From Devosia marina (GTDB lineage: Bacteria > Pseudomonadota > Alphaproteobacteria > Rhizobiales > Devosiaceae), in contig NZ_WQRF01000008.1 of NCBI RefSeq assembly GCF_009758415.1, positions 1 to 64,000 on the forward strand: a DNA stretch of 64,000 nucleotides, in the 5' to 3' direction. The stretch's first letter is position 1, and each line of letters begins with the position of its first letter. A model generated the notes under the pieces. It was not told the DNA's origin and ran no database searches. It saw nothing but the letters and a program-made list of their open reading frames with translations. The position numbers were made by a program, and so were the translations under genes. Of the stretch, positions 36,549 to 45,074 are shown in pieces.

Positions 36549-36571
36549 TCAGCGTTTACCTGAAACGCTGA
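36549..36571. promoter_or_regulatory. Palindromic operator upstream of the desaturase
   Basis: A perfect inverted repeat TCAGCGTTT-ACCTG-AAACGCTGA, 28 bases from the desaturase start and the only palindrome in that intergenic region. Its AGCG...CGCT ends resemble sites of the TetR-type unsaturated-fatty-acid regulators FabR/DesT. No matching regulator gene is present in the window. Confidence 0.7.
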
Positions 36572-36701
36572 CCTGCCCTAAGTCCTTGTTTGGGCACGCT
36601 TCCGAACCGCAAAACCGGCTCCACTTTGGCTGGAAACGCTCCATGGTTAATGGGAGGTTAACACAGGATTTGAGGCTGGAACGATTCCGTTGGAAATTGG
36701 G

Positions 36702-37148
36702 TTAACGGGCCCAGCGGGCGCGGGCGTCGTCGTCTTCGGGCCTGGCCTCGACCCAACGCAGGCCAGCGGCAGTTTCCTCCTGCTTCCAGAAGGGCGCGCC
36801 GGTCTTGAGATAGTCCATGAGGAATTGCGCGCCGTCGAACGCGGCCTGTCGATGGGGCGCCAGCGTCATCACCATCATGATGGTTTCTCCCGGAACAAGG
36901 CGGCCGTGGCGATGGACGATGGCCGCGTCAATGAGTGAGAAGCGGGCGATGGCGTCGTCCCGGATGGCCGCCAGCTCGTTCTCGGCCAGTTCGGGATAGC
37001 ATTCCAGGATCAGGGCCGAAATCGGATCGTGGCGACTGGATCGGACGATGCCGGTGAAGCTGACCATGGCGCCGGCTTCGGTATGAGCGGCCTGGAAGGC
37101 GTTGAATTCGGCGCCGGGATCGAAGGTCTCTTGTGTGACGCGGATCAT
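36702..37148 (-). CDS. moaE: Molybdopterin synthase catalytic subunit
   Basis: A 148-residue MoaE. Diagnostic are GAMVSFTGIVRS, IVHRHGRLVPGETIMMVMTLAPHR and FLMDYLKTGAPFWKQE with the catalytic lysines. With MoaD it inserts the dithiolene sulfurs into cPMP to give molybdopterin. It follows moaD by one base, completing a pgsA-moaD-moaE unit. Confidence 0.95.
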   Translation of the reverse strand: MIRVTQETFDPGAEFNAFQAAHTEAGAMVSFTGIVRSSRHDPISALILECYPELAENELAAIRDDAIARFSLIDAAIVHRHGRLVPGETIMMVMTLAPHRQAAFDGAQFLMDYLKTGAPFWKQEETAAGLRWVEARPEDDDARARWAR

Positions 37149-37149
37149 A

Positions 37150-37401
37150 TCAGCCGCCGGTCATGGGCGGGAGAATGGCGATCTCGCGGGCACCGGCAAT
37201 GGGCGTGTCCCAGGGCACGATGCGGGCGTCGCGGGAGAGCTTGAAAATGGCCGGGTTTTCCATGGCGTGGTCGAGGATTTCGTCCCGCGCGCGCAGCCAG
37301 GTGACGAGATCGGCAAGGGTGACCACTTCGGGCGGCGGGGACACTTCGTCGCTGGGGCGGTTGAGGCGCTCGCGCAGCCAGGCAAAATAGAGCACCTTCA
37401 T
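37150..37401 (-). CDS. moaD: Molybdopterin synthase sulfur carrier subunit
   Basis: An 83-residue ubiquitin-fold protein from ATG 37401, overlapping the pgsA stop (ATGA); a longer frame to 37572 inside pgsA is rejected. It starts MKVLYFAWLRERL and ends AILPPMTGG, with the C-terminal Gly-Gly that is adenylated and thiocarboxylated. It donates sulfur to MoaE. Confidence 0.95.
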   Translation of the reverse strand: MKVLYFAWLRERLNRPSDEVSPPPEVVTLADLVTWLRARDEILDHAMENPAIFKLSRDARIVPWDTPIAGAREIAILPPMTGG

Positions 37402-37964
37402 TTGCCGATGCCCGAAAGATGCGGCCAGGAGGCGCGCAGATACTGCCAGCCGGTCCAGATGGTGATGATGCCTGCGATCCAGAGGACGATGTCGGAGACC
37501 AGGGCGAAACCGGGGATCAGGGGTTCGGCCAGGACGACAGCCAGGGCGATGAGCTGGATGGTGGTCTTCCATTTGGCGAGCTGGGTGACCGGCAAGACCA
37601 CGGTCTTGTTGCCGAGAAATTCGCGCAGGCCAGGAATAAAGGTCTCGCGGAATAGAATGGCAATGGCCGGAACCATGTCGAGGCCGGAGAGGCTGCGGTC
37701 CCAGGCGAGCACGGCGATGAGGATGGCGACCAGCATCTTGTCGGCAATGGGATCGAGCATTCGGCCGAGATCGGAATATTGATCCCAGGCGCGGGCCAGA
37801 TAGCCGTCCACCCAGTCACTTACGGCAGCGGCGATGTAGATAAACAGCGCGATCGAGCGCGCTGTTGTATCGCCCGACATCACCAAGGCGGCAATGGGGA
37901 TGATCGCCGCAATGCGGGCGATGGTGATGATATTGGGGACGAGGAAAAGCGGGTTCCGGTTCAT
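37398..37964 (-). CDS. pgsA: CDP-diacylglycerol-glycerol-3-phosphate 3-phosphatidyltransferase
   Basis: A 188-residue integral membrane enzyme. The CDP-alcohol phosphotransferase motif DGYLARAWDQYSDLGRMLDP fits D-G-x2-A-R-x8-G-x3-D-x3-D. It makes phosphatidylglycerophosphate, the precursor of phosphatidylglycerol and cardiolipin. About five transmembrane segments. In Rhizobiales the order SDR-uvrC-pgsA-moaD-moaE is usual; here three genes and repeats separate uvrC from pgsA. Confidence 0.93.
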   Translation of the reverse strand: MNRNPLFLVPNIITIARIAAIIPIAALVMSGDTTARSIALFIYIAAAVSDWVDGYLARAWDQYSDLGRMLDPIADKMLVAILIAVLAWDRSLSGLDMVPAIAILFRETFIPGLREFLGNKTVVLPVTQLAKWKTTIQLIALAVVLAEPLIPGFALVSDIVLWIAGIITIWTGWQYLRASWPHLSGIGK

Positions 37965-38024
37965 GGCGCGAGAGAACAGGATGGCGGGGGAAGGGTCAAG
38001 CTCAGAGATGGAGTGTGCGGATGG

Positions 38025-38216
38025 GTCGACACCCCCACGCTGGCTCGCGACGGACTTATCGGGCTAAGTCCTGCTCAGCTTCCCTCCCCACAAGGGGGAG
38101 GGAAAGGGGCGATTTGGCCTTCACCACCAGTGTTTTGGCACCCCCACCTAGCTTTGCTATGGCCTTGCGGGCCAAGCGTCGCTACCTCCCCCGTCAAGGG
38201 GGAGGTGTAGGTGGTG
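38025..38216. repeat. Two tandem palindromic elements
   Basis: Two elements of the CCCC-palindrome family fill the space between pgsA and the DAHP synthase. The first centres on TTCCCTCCCC-ACAA-GGGGGAGGGAA (about 38080-38105). The second is larger: CACCCCCACCTAGC at 38139-38152 pairs outwardly with GTAGGTGGTG at 38207-38216, around an inner ACCTCCCCC-GTCAA-GGGGGAGGT. Both begin with CACCCCCAC, as do the copies at 5871 and 30408. Confidence 0.7.
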
Positions 38217-38217
38217 T

Positions 38218-39291
38218 TTACGCCACCGCCTTCTTGGTTACCGCGCGCCGTTTTTCGACGGCTTCGGCCAGGGCTTCGAGGGCGGCGACGGTGGTGTCCC
38301 AGTCGATGCAGCCGTCGGTGATGGACTGGCCGTAGGTGAGGAGCTGGCCGGGGACCAGATCCTGGCGACCGGCGACCAGGTTGGATTCGACCATGACGCC
38401 GATAATGCGCTTGTCGCCGCTGGCGAGCTGGTCGCCGATATCGGCCAGGACGAGCGGCTGGTTCTCGGGGTTTTTGGAAGAATTGGCGTGACTGGCATCG
38501 ATCAGGATGGCGGGGTTGAGACCGGCCTTTTGCGCGGCCTTGGCAGCGGCGTCGATGCTGTCGGCATCGTAATTGGTTGTTTTGCCGCCGCGCAGGATGA
38601 TGTGGCAATCCTGGTTGCCGGTCGTGGCGGCGATGGCGGAGCGCCCATCCTTGGTGACGGCCATGAAGTGATGCGGCTGGGAGGCCGAAAGCACTGCATC
38701 GAGCGCGATCTTGATATTGCCGTCGGTGCCGTTCTTGAAGCCGACGGGGCAGGAGAGGCCGGAGGCCAGCTCGCGATGGATCTGGCTTTCGGTGGTGCGC
38801 GCCCCGATGGCGGCCCAGGTGACCAGATCGACCAGATATTGCGGTGTGGTCATGTCGAGAAATTCGCAAGCGGCCGGCAAGCCGAGATTGGCAATATCGA
38901 GCAGCAGGGCACGCGCAGTGTGCAGGCCATGATCTATGTTGAAGCTGCCATCGAGATCGGGGTCGTTGATCAGACCCTTCCAGCCCACCGTGGTGCGGGG
39001 CTTTTCGAAATAGACGCGCATGATGATTTCGAGCCGGTCGCCGAGCTTCTCACGCAGGGGCGCGAGACGGTTGGCGTAGTCCATGGCGGCCTGGGGGTCG
39101 TGAATGGAGCAGGGACCAACGATAACGGCCAGGCGATCATCCTGGCCGGTGAGGATGTTGTGGAAGGCGTGGCGGGCCGCAATTACGGTGCGGGTGGCCG
39201 CGTCGGTGCGCGGATGGGTGTGCATGACCTCGATGGGCGTGGTCAGCGGTTTGATTTCGGTGATGCGCAGGTCGTCGGTGGATTTGAGCAT
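38218..39291 (-). CDS. aroG: 3-deoxy-7-phosphoheptulonate synthase, class I
   Basis: A 357-residue AroF/G/H-type DAHP synthase, the first enzyme of the shikimate pathway. Diagnostic stretches are VIVGPCSIHDPQAAMDYA, MRVYFEKPRTTVGWKGLINDP and LIDASHANSSKNPENQP, with metal and PEP ligands. It condenses PEP with erythrose-4-phosphate. The symbol follows the family name; which aromatic amino acid inhibits the enzyme cannot be read. The 5' region on this strand holds a leader peptide ORF with a run of aromatic codons and a terminator, so expression is very probably attenuated by aromatic amino acid supply. Confidence 0.93.
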   Translation of the reverse strand: MLKSTDDLRITEIKPLTTPIEVMHTHPRTDAATRTVIAARHAFHNILTGQDDRLAVIVGPCSIHDPQAAMDYANRLAPLREKLGDRLEIIMRVYFEKPRTTVGWKGLINDPDLDGSFNIDHGLHTARALLLDIANLGLPAACEFLDMTTPQYLVDLVTWAAIGARTTESQIHRELASGLSCPVGFKNGTDGNIKIALDAVLSASQPHHFMAVTKDGRSAIAATTGNQDCHIILRGGKTTNYDADSIDAAAKAAQKAGLNPAILIDASHANSSKNPENQPLVLADIGDQLASGDKRIIGVMVESNLVAGRQDLVPGQLLTYGQSITDGCIDWDTTVAALEALAEAVEKRRAVTKKAVA

Positions 39292-39330
39292 TTTTAGTGG
39301 TCCTCTGGGAGATGTTCCTGAGGGGCCAAC

Positions 39331-39360
39331 AAAAAAGCCGCCTCGGAAGTCGGGCGGCTG
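39331..39360 (-). terminator. Attenuator terminator upstream of DAHP synthase
   Basis: On the minus strand the stem AGCCGCC-CGACTTCCGA-GGCGGCT runs directly into TTTTTT. It ends about 40 bases before the aroG ATG and follows the leader ORF by about 35 bases. The 5' arm (with the preceding AGCCA) can alternatively pair with GGCGGAGGCT inside the leader ORF, which would prevent the terminator from forming. Confidence 0.85.
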
Positions 39361-39393
39361 GCTTGCGATTTGGTGGTCTTGTCTGGGGTCAGA

Positions 39394-39465
39394 TCACACG
39401 CGCGCAATAGCCTCCGCCGGGAGCGGATAGCTAAAATACCAAAAGAAGGTTGCGGTGTTGATCAT
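39394..39465 (-). CDS. Aromatic leader peptide of the DAHP synthase attenuator
   Basis: A 23-residue ORF on the minus strand, ATG at 39463-39465 and TGA at 39394-39396. The peptide is MINTATFFWYFSY followed by PLPAEAIARV. Six of seven consecutive codons 7-13 encode Phe, Phe, Trp, Tyr, Phe, (Ser), Tyr. No clear Shine-Dalgarno sequence precedes the ATG, so it may be leaderless or weakly translated. Within the ORF TCCG/CGGA can form a first hairpin; ribosome stalling at the aromatic codons would mask its left arm and free GGCGGAGGCT to act as antiterminator. This is the layout of a classical amino-acid attenuator. Confidence 0.8.
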   Translation of the reverse strand: MINTATFFWYFSYPLPAEAIARV

Positions 39466-39499
39466 GGGCGGGAAGGTAGCGGCGAGTCGGAGGCTTGTC

Positions 39500-39560
39500 G
39501 AGTCCCGACTTTGGTAGGGGCCTGCAACCTTGTGTCTGGGTGCCCGCCCCTACCTCGCTT
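39500..39560. repeat. Inverted repeat between leader and PNPOx gene
   Basis: A long hairpin with arms GGTAGGGGC (39513-39521) and GCCCCTACC-like (39543-39553) lies upstream of the DAHP synthase leader and downstream of the PNPOx gene. It could terminate the PNPOx transcript. Confidence 0.5.
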
Positions 39561-39624
39561 AGCTTGGTCCTTGTGAGACAAGCCAGGCCTCCTCCCTTTG
39601 CACAGGAGGTATTCTCGCATGCCG

Positions 39625-40128
39625 TTACAAGCGTGCCTTGCCGGTCTCGCCCAGCTTGGGCCTGGAACCGGTGGCGGCAGCGGCAAGCATCTTGGCACCG
39701 GTCACCACCATATTGGGACTGTCCCAGACCTCGCCATCTTCGGGCGTGACCTTGAGCAGCCGGATCTGTGGGTCCTTGGCGTCGTCCCACCACGCCTTGT
39801 CGAAGTTGGTCCAAAGCTCCTCGATTTTGGCCCGGTCATTGGAGACCTCAGCCTCGCCGGCGATCACCACATATTTGTGGCCGCCATTGTCCGCCCAGGC
39901 GAGCGAGACGTGGGGGAATTTTTCGATCTCTGTGAGCTTGTGTCCCTCGATATCAGTGAGGAAATAGATGGCGCTTTCTTCACGGCGAACGCGCGAAGCC
40001 ATAGGGCGGCTGCGCTGCTGTTTGCCGTCCCAGGTGGTCAACATGCAGATATCGATCTTGTCAGCCAAATCCCAGATGCGGTCGATGGCCTCTTCGGATG
40101 AAAGTGTATCGCTGTGCTGGTCGGTCAT
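39625..40128 (-). CDS. Pyridoxamine 5'-phosphate oxidase-like (general stress protein 26 type)
   Basis: A 167-residue split-barrel flavoprotein. The pattern DLADKIDICMLTTWDGKQQRSRPM and SAIYFLTDIEGHKLTEIEKFPHVSLAWAD matches the Gsp26-like branch of the PNPOx fold, which binds FMN or FAD but is not the B6 synthesis enzyme. Function unknown, often linked to oxidative stress. It lies between the ion channel gene and the DAHP synthase leader on the same strand. Confidence 0.82.
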   Translation of the reverse strand: MTDQHSDTLSSEEAIDRIWDLADKIDICMLTTWDGKQQRSRPMASRVRREESAIYFLTDIEGHKLTEIEKFPHVSLAWADNGGHKYVVIAGEAEVSNDRAKIEELWTNFDKAWWDDAKDPQIRLLKVTPEDGEVWDSPNMVVTGAKMLAAAATGSRPKLGETGKARL

Positions 40129-40211
40129 GTCTGGTGCTCCTTTGGTGCAGACGAAACGAGCCAGAGGAGCAAGGGTTGCCGAAGACCGAGGATGCGGTGA
40201 GCCGGACCGCG

Positions 40212-40640
40212 TCAGTCGGACCAGCCCTGACGCATGAGGGTATAGGCGAAGGAGGCCGTCCAGCCGATGAGGGCGAAGCCGTTCAGGGCTTCGATGCCGG
40301 AGACTATGCGCAGGGCGCCCAGGGGGAAGATGTCGCCGACGCCCAGGGTGGTGTAGCTCATCAGCGAGAAGTAGAGCGGGTCGAGAAAGCCGCCCTCAAT
40401 TTCTCCCTCCAGCGAGCCAAAGAAGGAGCGCAGGGTCATCAGGTAGTAGATCACGGCGTAGATGAGTACGCTGAGGATTTGCGCGATCGTGACGCTGGCC
40501 ATGCCGACAATCACGCCGGTTCGCCGCGACAAACCGCTGCCCTGGAGAATGTTCCGCGCGATCAGCATGGACTGGTAGTGCAAGAGCACGGACACCGCCA
40601 TTGCAGCCAGGCTGATTAGGGTGGCCAGAACGATGTCCAT
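40212..40640 (-). CDS. Two-helix potassium channel-like protein
   Basis: A 142-residue membrane protein with hydrophobic segments at about 5-22, 42-68 and 108-130. A pore loop carries TTLGVGDIFP, a K+ channel selectivity-filter sequence (T-x-G-x-G-D). There is no cytoplasmic RCK domain. It is of the Ion_trans_2 type. K+ selectivity is inferred from the filter. Confidence 0.82.
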   Translation of the reverse strand: MDIVLATLISLAAMAVSVLLHYQSMLIARNILQGSGLSRRTGVIVGMASVTIAQILSVLIYAVIYYLMTLRSFFGSLEGEIEGGFLDPLYFSLMSYTTLGVGDIFPLGALRIVSGIEALNGFALIGWTASFAYTLMRQGWSD

Positions 40641-40719
40641 GCAGAATTCTCCATTGCCTATCCGTAGCTAATGGAGAACCTGCGGGACCGTTCCCTGGAA
40701 CGGTTCGCCAGTGGGGCGC

Positions 40720-42612
40720 TCACGTGCGGTTGAAGTGATCGTAGATCAATTGCGCCATGGCCTTCGAGATCGTCGGAACGGCTTCGAGGTCGGCGAGGGA
40801 GGCGCGGGAGACGGCTTTGGCGGAACCGAAATGGTTGAGCAAAGCGCGCTTGCGGGCGGGGCCGATGCCCTCGATTTCGTCCAGCGGGTTCTTCACCACA
40901 TCCTTCTTGCGCCGGGCGCGGTGGGTGCCGATGGCGAAGCGGTGGGCTTCGTCGCGCAGGCGCTGGACATAGTATAGCACCGGATCGCGGTGGGGTAGCA
41001 TGAAGGCGTCGCGGCCTTCGATAAAGAATTTCTCACGACCGGCATCGCGCTCTTCGCCCTTGGCGATACCGATGAAGATAACCTCCTTGGGGAGGTTGAG
41101 TTCGGCGATGACTTCGCGCACGGCGTTGAGCTGTCCGGCGCCACCGTCGATGAAGACGACGTCAGGCCAGTCGGGCATGCCGGTATTCTCGTCCTCGGCA
41201 TCGGTTTCGCTTTCGGCGGCGAGGCGCGAGAAGCGGCGGGTGAGGACTTCGCGCATCATGCCGAAATCGTCGCCGGGGGTAATGTCGGTCGATTTGATGT
41301 TGAAGGTCCGGTAGTGCTTTTTGGAAAAGCCTTCCTCGCCCGCCACGATCATGGCGCCTACGGCATTGGTGCCGGAAATGTGGGAGTTGTCGTAAACCTC
41401 GATGCGGCGCGGGGTCTCTTCGAGACCGAAGGTCTCGGCGACGCCTTCGAGGAGGGTGCGGTTGGACGCGCCTTCGGCCAGTTGGCGGCCCAGGGCCTCG
41501 CGGGCATTGTTAAGGGCATGATTGACCAGGTCGCGCTTTTCCCCGCGCTGCGGCGTCTCGATGCGCACCTTGCGGCCGGCGCGTGAGGACAGCGCTTCCT
41601 CGATCAGTGCGGGTTCGGCCATGTCGTGGCTGAGCAGGACCAGCTTCGGGGGCGTGCGATCCTCGTAGAATTGTACCAGGAATGCTTCGAGCACTTCGGC
41701 ATCGGTCAGGCTGTCATCGGCCTTGGGGCGGAAGGCGTGATTGCCCCAGTTCTGGAAGGCGCGGAAGAAGAAGACCTGCACGCAGAACTGCCCGCCCTCA
41801 TGGTGGATGGCGAAGACGTCGGCTTCCTCCACCGAGCGGGCGGTAGCGTCGCCCTGGGACTGGATCAGCGCCAGGGCCGAAAGGCGGTCGCGGATGAGGG
41901 CGGCGCGTTCGAAGTCCAGATCCTCTGCAGCCTTGTTCATATCGGCCTGCAGGTGGCTGCGCACGGCATCGGATTTGCCGGAGAGAAACTGGCGGGCATC
42001 CTCGACCAGTTCGGCATAGCCTTCGAGGCTGATTTCGCGTGTGCAAGGACCAGCACAGCGCTTGATCTGATATTGCAGGCAGGGGCGGGTGCGGGCGGCG
42101 TAGAAGCTGTCCGAGCAATTGCGCAGCAGAAAGGCCTTTTGCAGGCTCGCAATGGTTCGGCTGACTGCGACGGCAGAGGCGAAGGGACCAAAATAGTGGC
42201 CCTTGCGGCGGCGTGAGCCGCGATGCTTGGTCAGCTCGGGCGCCTCATGGTCGCCGGTAATCAGAATATAGGGAAAGCTTTTGTCGTCGCGCAGCAAGAC
42301 GTTGAAGCGGGGCCTGAGGCGCTTGATGAGATTGGCTTCGAGCAACAGGGCTTCGGATTCGGTCTCGGTGCGGACGAATTCCATGGAAACCGTGGCCGCG
42401 ATCATGCGCTGGATGCGGACCGGCAGGCCTTCGGGGCGCGTGTAATTGGTCACGCGGGATTTCAGGCTCCTCGCCTTGCCGACATAGATGACGGCCCCAT
42501 CGGCATCGAGCATGCGATAGACGCCCGGAGCTGCCGGCAAGGTGCGGACAAAAGCGCGGATCACCTCCGGACCGGAGGGCGGCGGGGCAGGGGTGGCGGA
42601 ACCGTCGGTCAT
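40720..42612 (-). CDS. uvrC: Excinuclease ABC subunit C
   Basis: A 630-residue UvrC. The GIY-YIG domain is at the N-terminus ([20 protein letters not shown], about 30-50), the UVR motif near 215 ([19 protein letters not shown]), the RNase H-like domain with conserved acids ([12 protein letters not shown] and [11 protein letters not shown]), and two helix-hairpin-helix motifs at the end ([17 protein letters not shown]). It makes both incisions in nucleotide excision repair. Its start overlaps the stop of the SDR gene (ATGA). uvrB is also in this window at 53.8 kb. Confidence 0.97.
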   Translation of the reverse strand: MTDGSATPAPPPSGPEVIRAFVRTLPAAPGVYRMLDADGAVIYVGKARSLKSRVTNYTRPEGLPVRIQRMIAATVSMEFVRTETESEALLLEANLIKRLRPRFNVLLRDDKSFPYILITGDHEAPELTKHRGSRRRKGHYFGPFASAVAVSRTIASLQKAFLLRNCSDSFYAARTRPCLQYQIKRCAGPCTREISLEGYAELVEDARQFLSGKSDAVRSHLQADMNKAAEDLDFERAALIRDRLSALALIQSQGDATARSVEEADVFAIHHEGGQFCVQVFFFRAFQNWGNHAFRPKADDSLTDAEVLEAFLVQFYEDRTPPKLVLLSHDMAEPALIEEALSSRAGRKVRIETPQRGEKRDLVNHALNNAREALGRQLAEGASNRTLLEGVAETFGLEETPRRIEVYDNSHISGTNAVGAMIVAGEEGFSKKHYRTFNIKSTDITPGDDFGMMREVLTRRFSRLAAESETDAEDENTGMPDWPDVVFIDGGAGQLNAVREVIAELNLPKEVIFIGIAKGEERDAGREKFFIEGRDAFMLPHRDPVLYYVQRLRDEAHRFAIGTHRARRKKDVVKNPLDEIEGIGPARKRALLNHFGSAKAVSRASLADLEAVPTISKAMAQLIYDHFNRT

Positions 42613-43397
42613 GGTCGTGGGGTCGGACCCCGGCGGGCGGGGAAGCTCAAATGCTGGCCGCCATCGAGTGCCATCATCTGGCCGGTGTAGGACGGCATTG
42701 AGAGGATTGCTAGCACCCCCTGGGCAATGGCCTCGGGGCCTGCATTGCGACCCAGGGGCAAGCTCGCCACCGATTGCTCGAAATCGGCCTGGGTCTGATG
42801 GGCGTTGGGCAGCACGGGACCGGGGCCGATGGCGTTGACGCGAATAGCCGGTGCGAGCGACTGCGCCAGGGTCTGGGTGGCGGTCCAGAGCACGGATTTG
42901 GACAGAAAATAACTGAAAAACGCGGGGCTCGGCTGAAGGACGCGTTCATCGACAATGTTGATGATGTTGCCCTCGATGCCGTCCGGCAGTTGCGCGGCGA
43001 AGTCGCGGGCGAGAAAGACCGGGGCTTCGGCGTGGACCGCGAAATGGGTATCCCAGAGAGTTTCCTCAACGTCTTGAGCGCTGTCCGGTTCGAAGGCCGA
43101 GGCATTGTTGACCAGGAGGGTCAGCGGGCCGAAGACGTCGGCGGCGGTTTCGATGAGGCTGGCGCGTGCGCCGCGATTGGCCAGATCGGCCTGGACTATT
43201 TCGGCCCGTCCGCCGGCCTTGAGGATGCGGTCGCGCACCGCGCTGGCGCCATCTTCGTCGGAGCGGAAATGAATGATGACGGCATGACCGGCATCGGCCA
43301 GGGCACTGGCGATGGCGGCGCCGATGCGATCGCCGGCGCCGGTCACAAGAGCGACCGCCTGATCCTGATTCGGGAAGGGAAAAGATGAACTGGACAT
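42609..43397 (-). CDS. Short-chain dehydrogenase/reductase (pteridine-reductase-like)
   Basis: A 262-residue SDR from ATG 43397; ATGs at 43409 and 43430 are alternatives, none with a good ribosome-binding site. The cofactor motif is [18 protein letters not shown], with an Arg (HFRSDEDGA) favouring NADP(H), NNAS follows, and the catalytic Tyr-x3-Lys is YFLSK. Overall it resembles the FolM/pteridine-reductase-like branch conserved beside uvrC in Rhizobiales. The physiological substrate is not certain. Confidence 0.82.
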   Translation of the reverse strand: MSSSSFPFPNQDQAVALVTGAGDRIGAAIASALADAGHAVIIHFRSDEDGASAVRDRILKAGGRAEIVQADLANRGARASLIETAADVFGPLTLLVNNASAFEPDSAQDVEETLWDTHFAVHAEAPVFLARDFAAQLPDGIEGNIINIVDERVLQPSPAFFSYFLSKSVLWTATQTLAQSLAPAIRVNAIGPGPVLPNAHQTQADFEQSVASLPLGRNAGPEAIAQGVLAILSMPSYTGQMMALDGGQHLSFPARRGPTPRP

Positions 43398-43580
43398 TGG
43401 GCGGACCATAGGTGGGAAGGGTGGGCTCATCAATCGGTCAAGGGTCTGGGGCGTGGCGGTAGAGCGGATGTGGGTCAAACTCTGGCAGCAGGGTTTTGTA
43501 CTTTGACCGAACTTAAAACAGGCGTAGCGTGATTGTGTTGCAGGGCGGGAGGCCCTGCGCAATCAGAGAGGGGGATTAGC

Positions 43581-43901
43581 ATGGAAGTCATCGTGCCAAT
43601 CCTGGTGCAATTGATCGCAGGCGGTGCTGGCGGCAATGTTATCGGGCAATTGGCAAAACAGCTCAATCTCGGCACTGCCGGCAATTCGATTGTCGGTGCG
43701 ATTGGTGGCCTCGCCGGGACCTGGCTGGCCGGCATGATACCGGGCCTCGACTCGCTGGTGGGTGCAGCCGCCGGCGCAGCAGGAACGGCAGGCGGGCTGG
43801 ATTTCGGTGCCCTGGCAGGACAGGGCGCAACCGGCCTGATCGGTGGCGGACTGCTGACGGCGATTGCCGGCATTGTCAAATCGGCCATGGCCAAGGCCTG
43901 A
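43581..43901 (+). CDS. Small Gly/Ala-rich membrane protein
   Basis: A 106-residue protein from ATG 43581 after AGAGGGGG. It is almost entirely Gly, Ala, Ile and Leu with repeated GxxxG-like spacing (GGAGGNVIGQL, GAIGGLAGTWLAG, GAAAGAAGTAGG), so it probably packs as glycine-zipper helices in a membrane. The pattern recurs as hypothetical proteins in Rhizobiales. It is followed by a terminator. Confidence 0.65.
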   Translation: MEVIVPILVQLIAGGAGGNVIGQLAKQLNLGTAGNSIVGAIGGLAGTWLAGMIPGLDSLVGAAAGAAGTAGGLDFGALAGQGATGLIGGGLLTAIAGIVKSAMAKA

Positions 43902-43919
43902 CGCCTCACCCATGTTACC

Positions 43920-43955
43920 GATGCCCCGCGGCGCGGTGCTGCGGGGCATCTCGAA
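43920..43955 (+). terminator. Terminator after the Gly-rich protein gene
   Basis: A stem GATGCCCCGC...GCGGGGCATC (10 base pairs, 11-base loop) followed by TCG. The T run is short, so termination may be incomplete. Confidence 0.6.
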
Positions 43956-44012
43956 TGGGTGGTCTTGCACTAGCCGGTGTGAGAGGGCATGTCTTCTAAC
44001 AGGAGGCACGCA

Positions 44013-44453
44013 ATGATCTGGCTTATCGAAATTGCTCTGGTTCTTTTGCTGCTTGGCGGTGGCTGGACGATGCTGACGCGCGGGCGGCAGAGCGACAAGC
44101 GCGATGCGCTGACCATGCGGCGGGTGGATGCCTATATCGAAACCATTCGCCGGGAGCGTCGTTCGCCCGAGCTGGCGGCCATGACCGATATGGAATTGCG
44201 CGATCTGCTGCATTCAGGCGCGCGCAACCTCAAGATTGCCGAGCAGCGCAAGCAATGGATCGTGTTCGGCATGGGGATCGCCACGCTGCTTGGCGCTTCT
44301 GTGCTAGGCAGCGAGGAAGGATGGCTGGCCTTTGGCGCAGCCGCGGCCATTGGAGCCATTGTGACCTATGGCACAAACGAATTTCTGGCGCGGCGGATGC
44401 GGGCACCTTTGGAGAAACGTGGAATCGAGATCGACCGGCTGATGGTGGAGTAG
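44013..44453 (+). CDS. Small membrane protein of unknown function
   Basis: A 146-residue protein from ATG 44013 with AGGAGG six bases upstream. Helix 1 is about 2-18 (IWLIEIALVLLLLGGGW), and two more hydrophobic stretches occur at about 83-120 (IVFGMGIATLLGASVL and LAFGAAAAIGAIVTYG). A charged cytoplasmic loop lies between (RRVDAYIETIRRERRSPEL). No family is recognised. Confidence 0.6.
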   Translation: MIWLIEIALVLLLLGGGWTMLTRGRQSDKRDALTMRRVDAYIETIRRERRSPELAAMTDMELRDLLHSGARNLKIAEQRKQWIVFGMGIATLLGASVLGSEEGWLAFGAAAAIGAIVTYGTNEFLARRMRAPLEKRGIEIDRLMVE

Positions 44454-44511
44454 CGGTCAACGCAGAACGCCGCCCCCAAAGGGACGGCGCGTGATTTGCC
44501 TGGATCAGCGA

Positions 44512-44973
44512 TCAGGTGCCGATGCAGAAATAGCCATTGGGGCCATTAAAGCACATGCTGGCGCTCGGATTGCTCGGGTAGATGGGCTGGGGACGCGGCG
44601 GGCGCGGGTTCCAGTGTGGCGGGTGCGGACGGTGCGGTCGATCCCAATGGGGCGGACGCGGGGGACGCGGGCGTTCCCAATAGTCGTCATCCCAGTCATT
44701 GCCCCAGCCAGGACGGCTGCTGCGCAGATAGTTGGCCGAAACCCAGCCATCGGGGCCGCGCTTTTCAACGAAGCACCAGCTGCCGCGGCAATATTGGATG
44801 TCCACGTGTTCTCCGCGCCGCAGCGTATCGATGACGCGAAAACCGGTGCTGGGGCCGGTGCGCACATTGACATTGCCGGTGGCAACGGCCGGTGCGGCCG
44901 ATGCGGCGATGGTGGTGCCCAGCACGGCCATGGTGGCGATGCCGGCTGCAATCAAATTGATCTTGAAGGTCAT
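44512..44973 (-). CDS. Secreted SH3-domain protein with Pro/Arg/His-rich tail
   Basis: A 153-residue protein from ATG 44973, with AAGGAG upstream. Signal peptide ends near ASAAPAVA. The bacterial SH3 (SH3b) domain follows (GNVNVRTGPSTGFRVIDTL to GWVSANYL). The remainder is Pro/Arg/His/Trp-rich (WERPRPPRPPHWDRPHRP) and ends with a Cys-containing tail. The domain suggests peptidoglycan or surface interaction in the periplasm. Similar SH3b proteins occur at 49.3 and 63.1 kb. Confidence 0.75.
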   Translation of the reverse strand: MTFKINLIAAGIATMAVLGTTIAASAAPAVATGNVNVRTGPSTGFRVIDTLRRGEHVDIQYCRGSWCFVEKRGPDGWVSANYLRSSRPGWGNDWDDDYWERPRPPRPPHWDRPHRPHPPHWNPRPPRPQPIYPSNPSASMCFNGPNGYFCIGT

Positions 44974-45074
44974 GCGAGGACTCCTTCCGAATGGGGTGGC
45001 GATCAAGCCTTAAGCCCAAATAAACCCATCGCGCCTGAACCCAAGCTGAACGATATGTTAAGCCGGAGCGGCCC

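Noticed and set aside
38025-38216. CRISPR array
   Set aside because: Only two palindromic elements of unequal length and no regular spacers; they are dispersed repeats.
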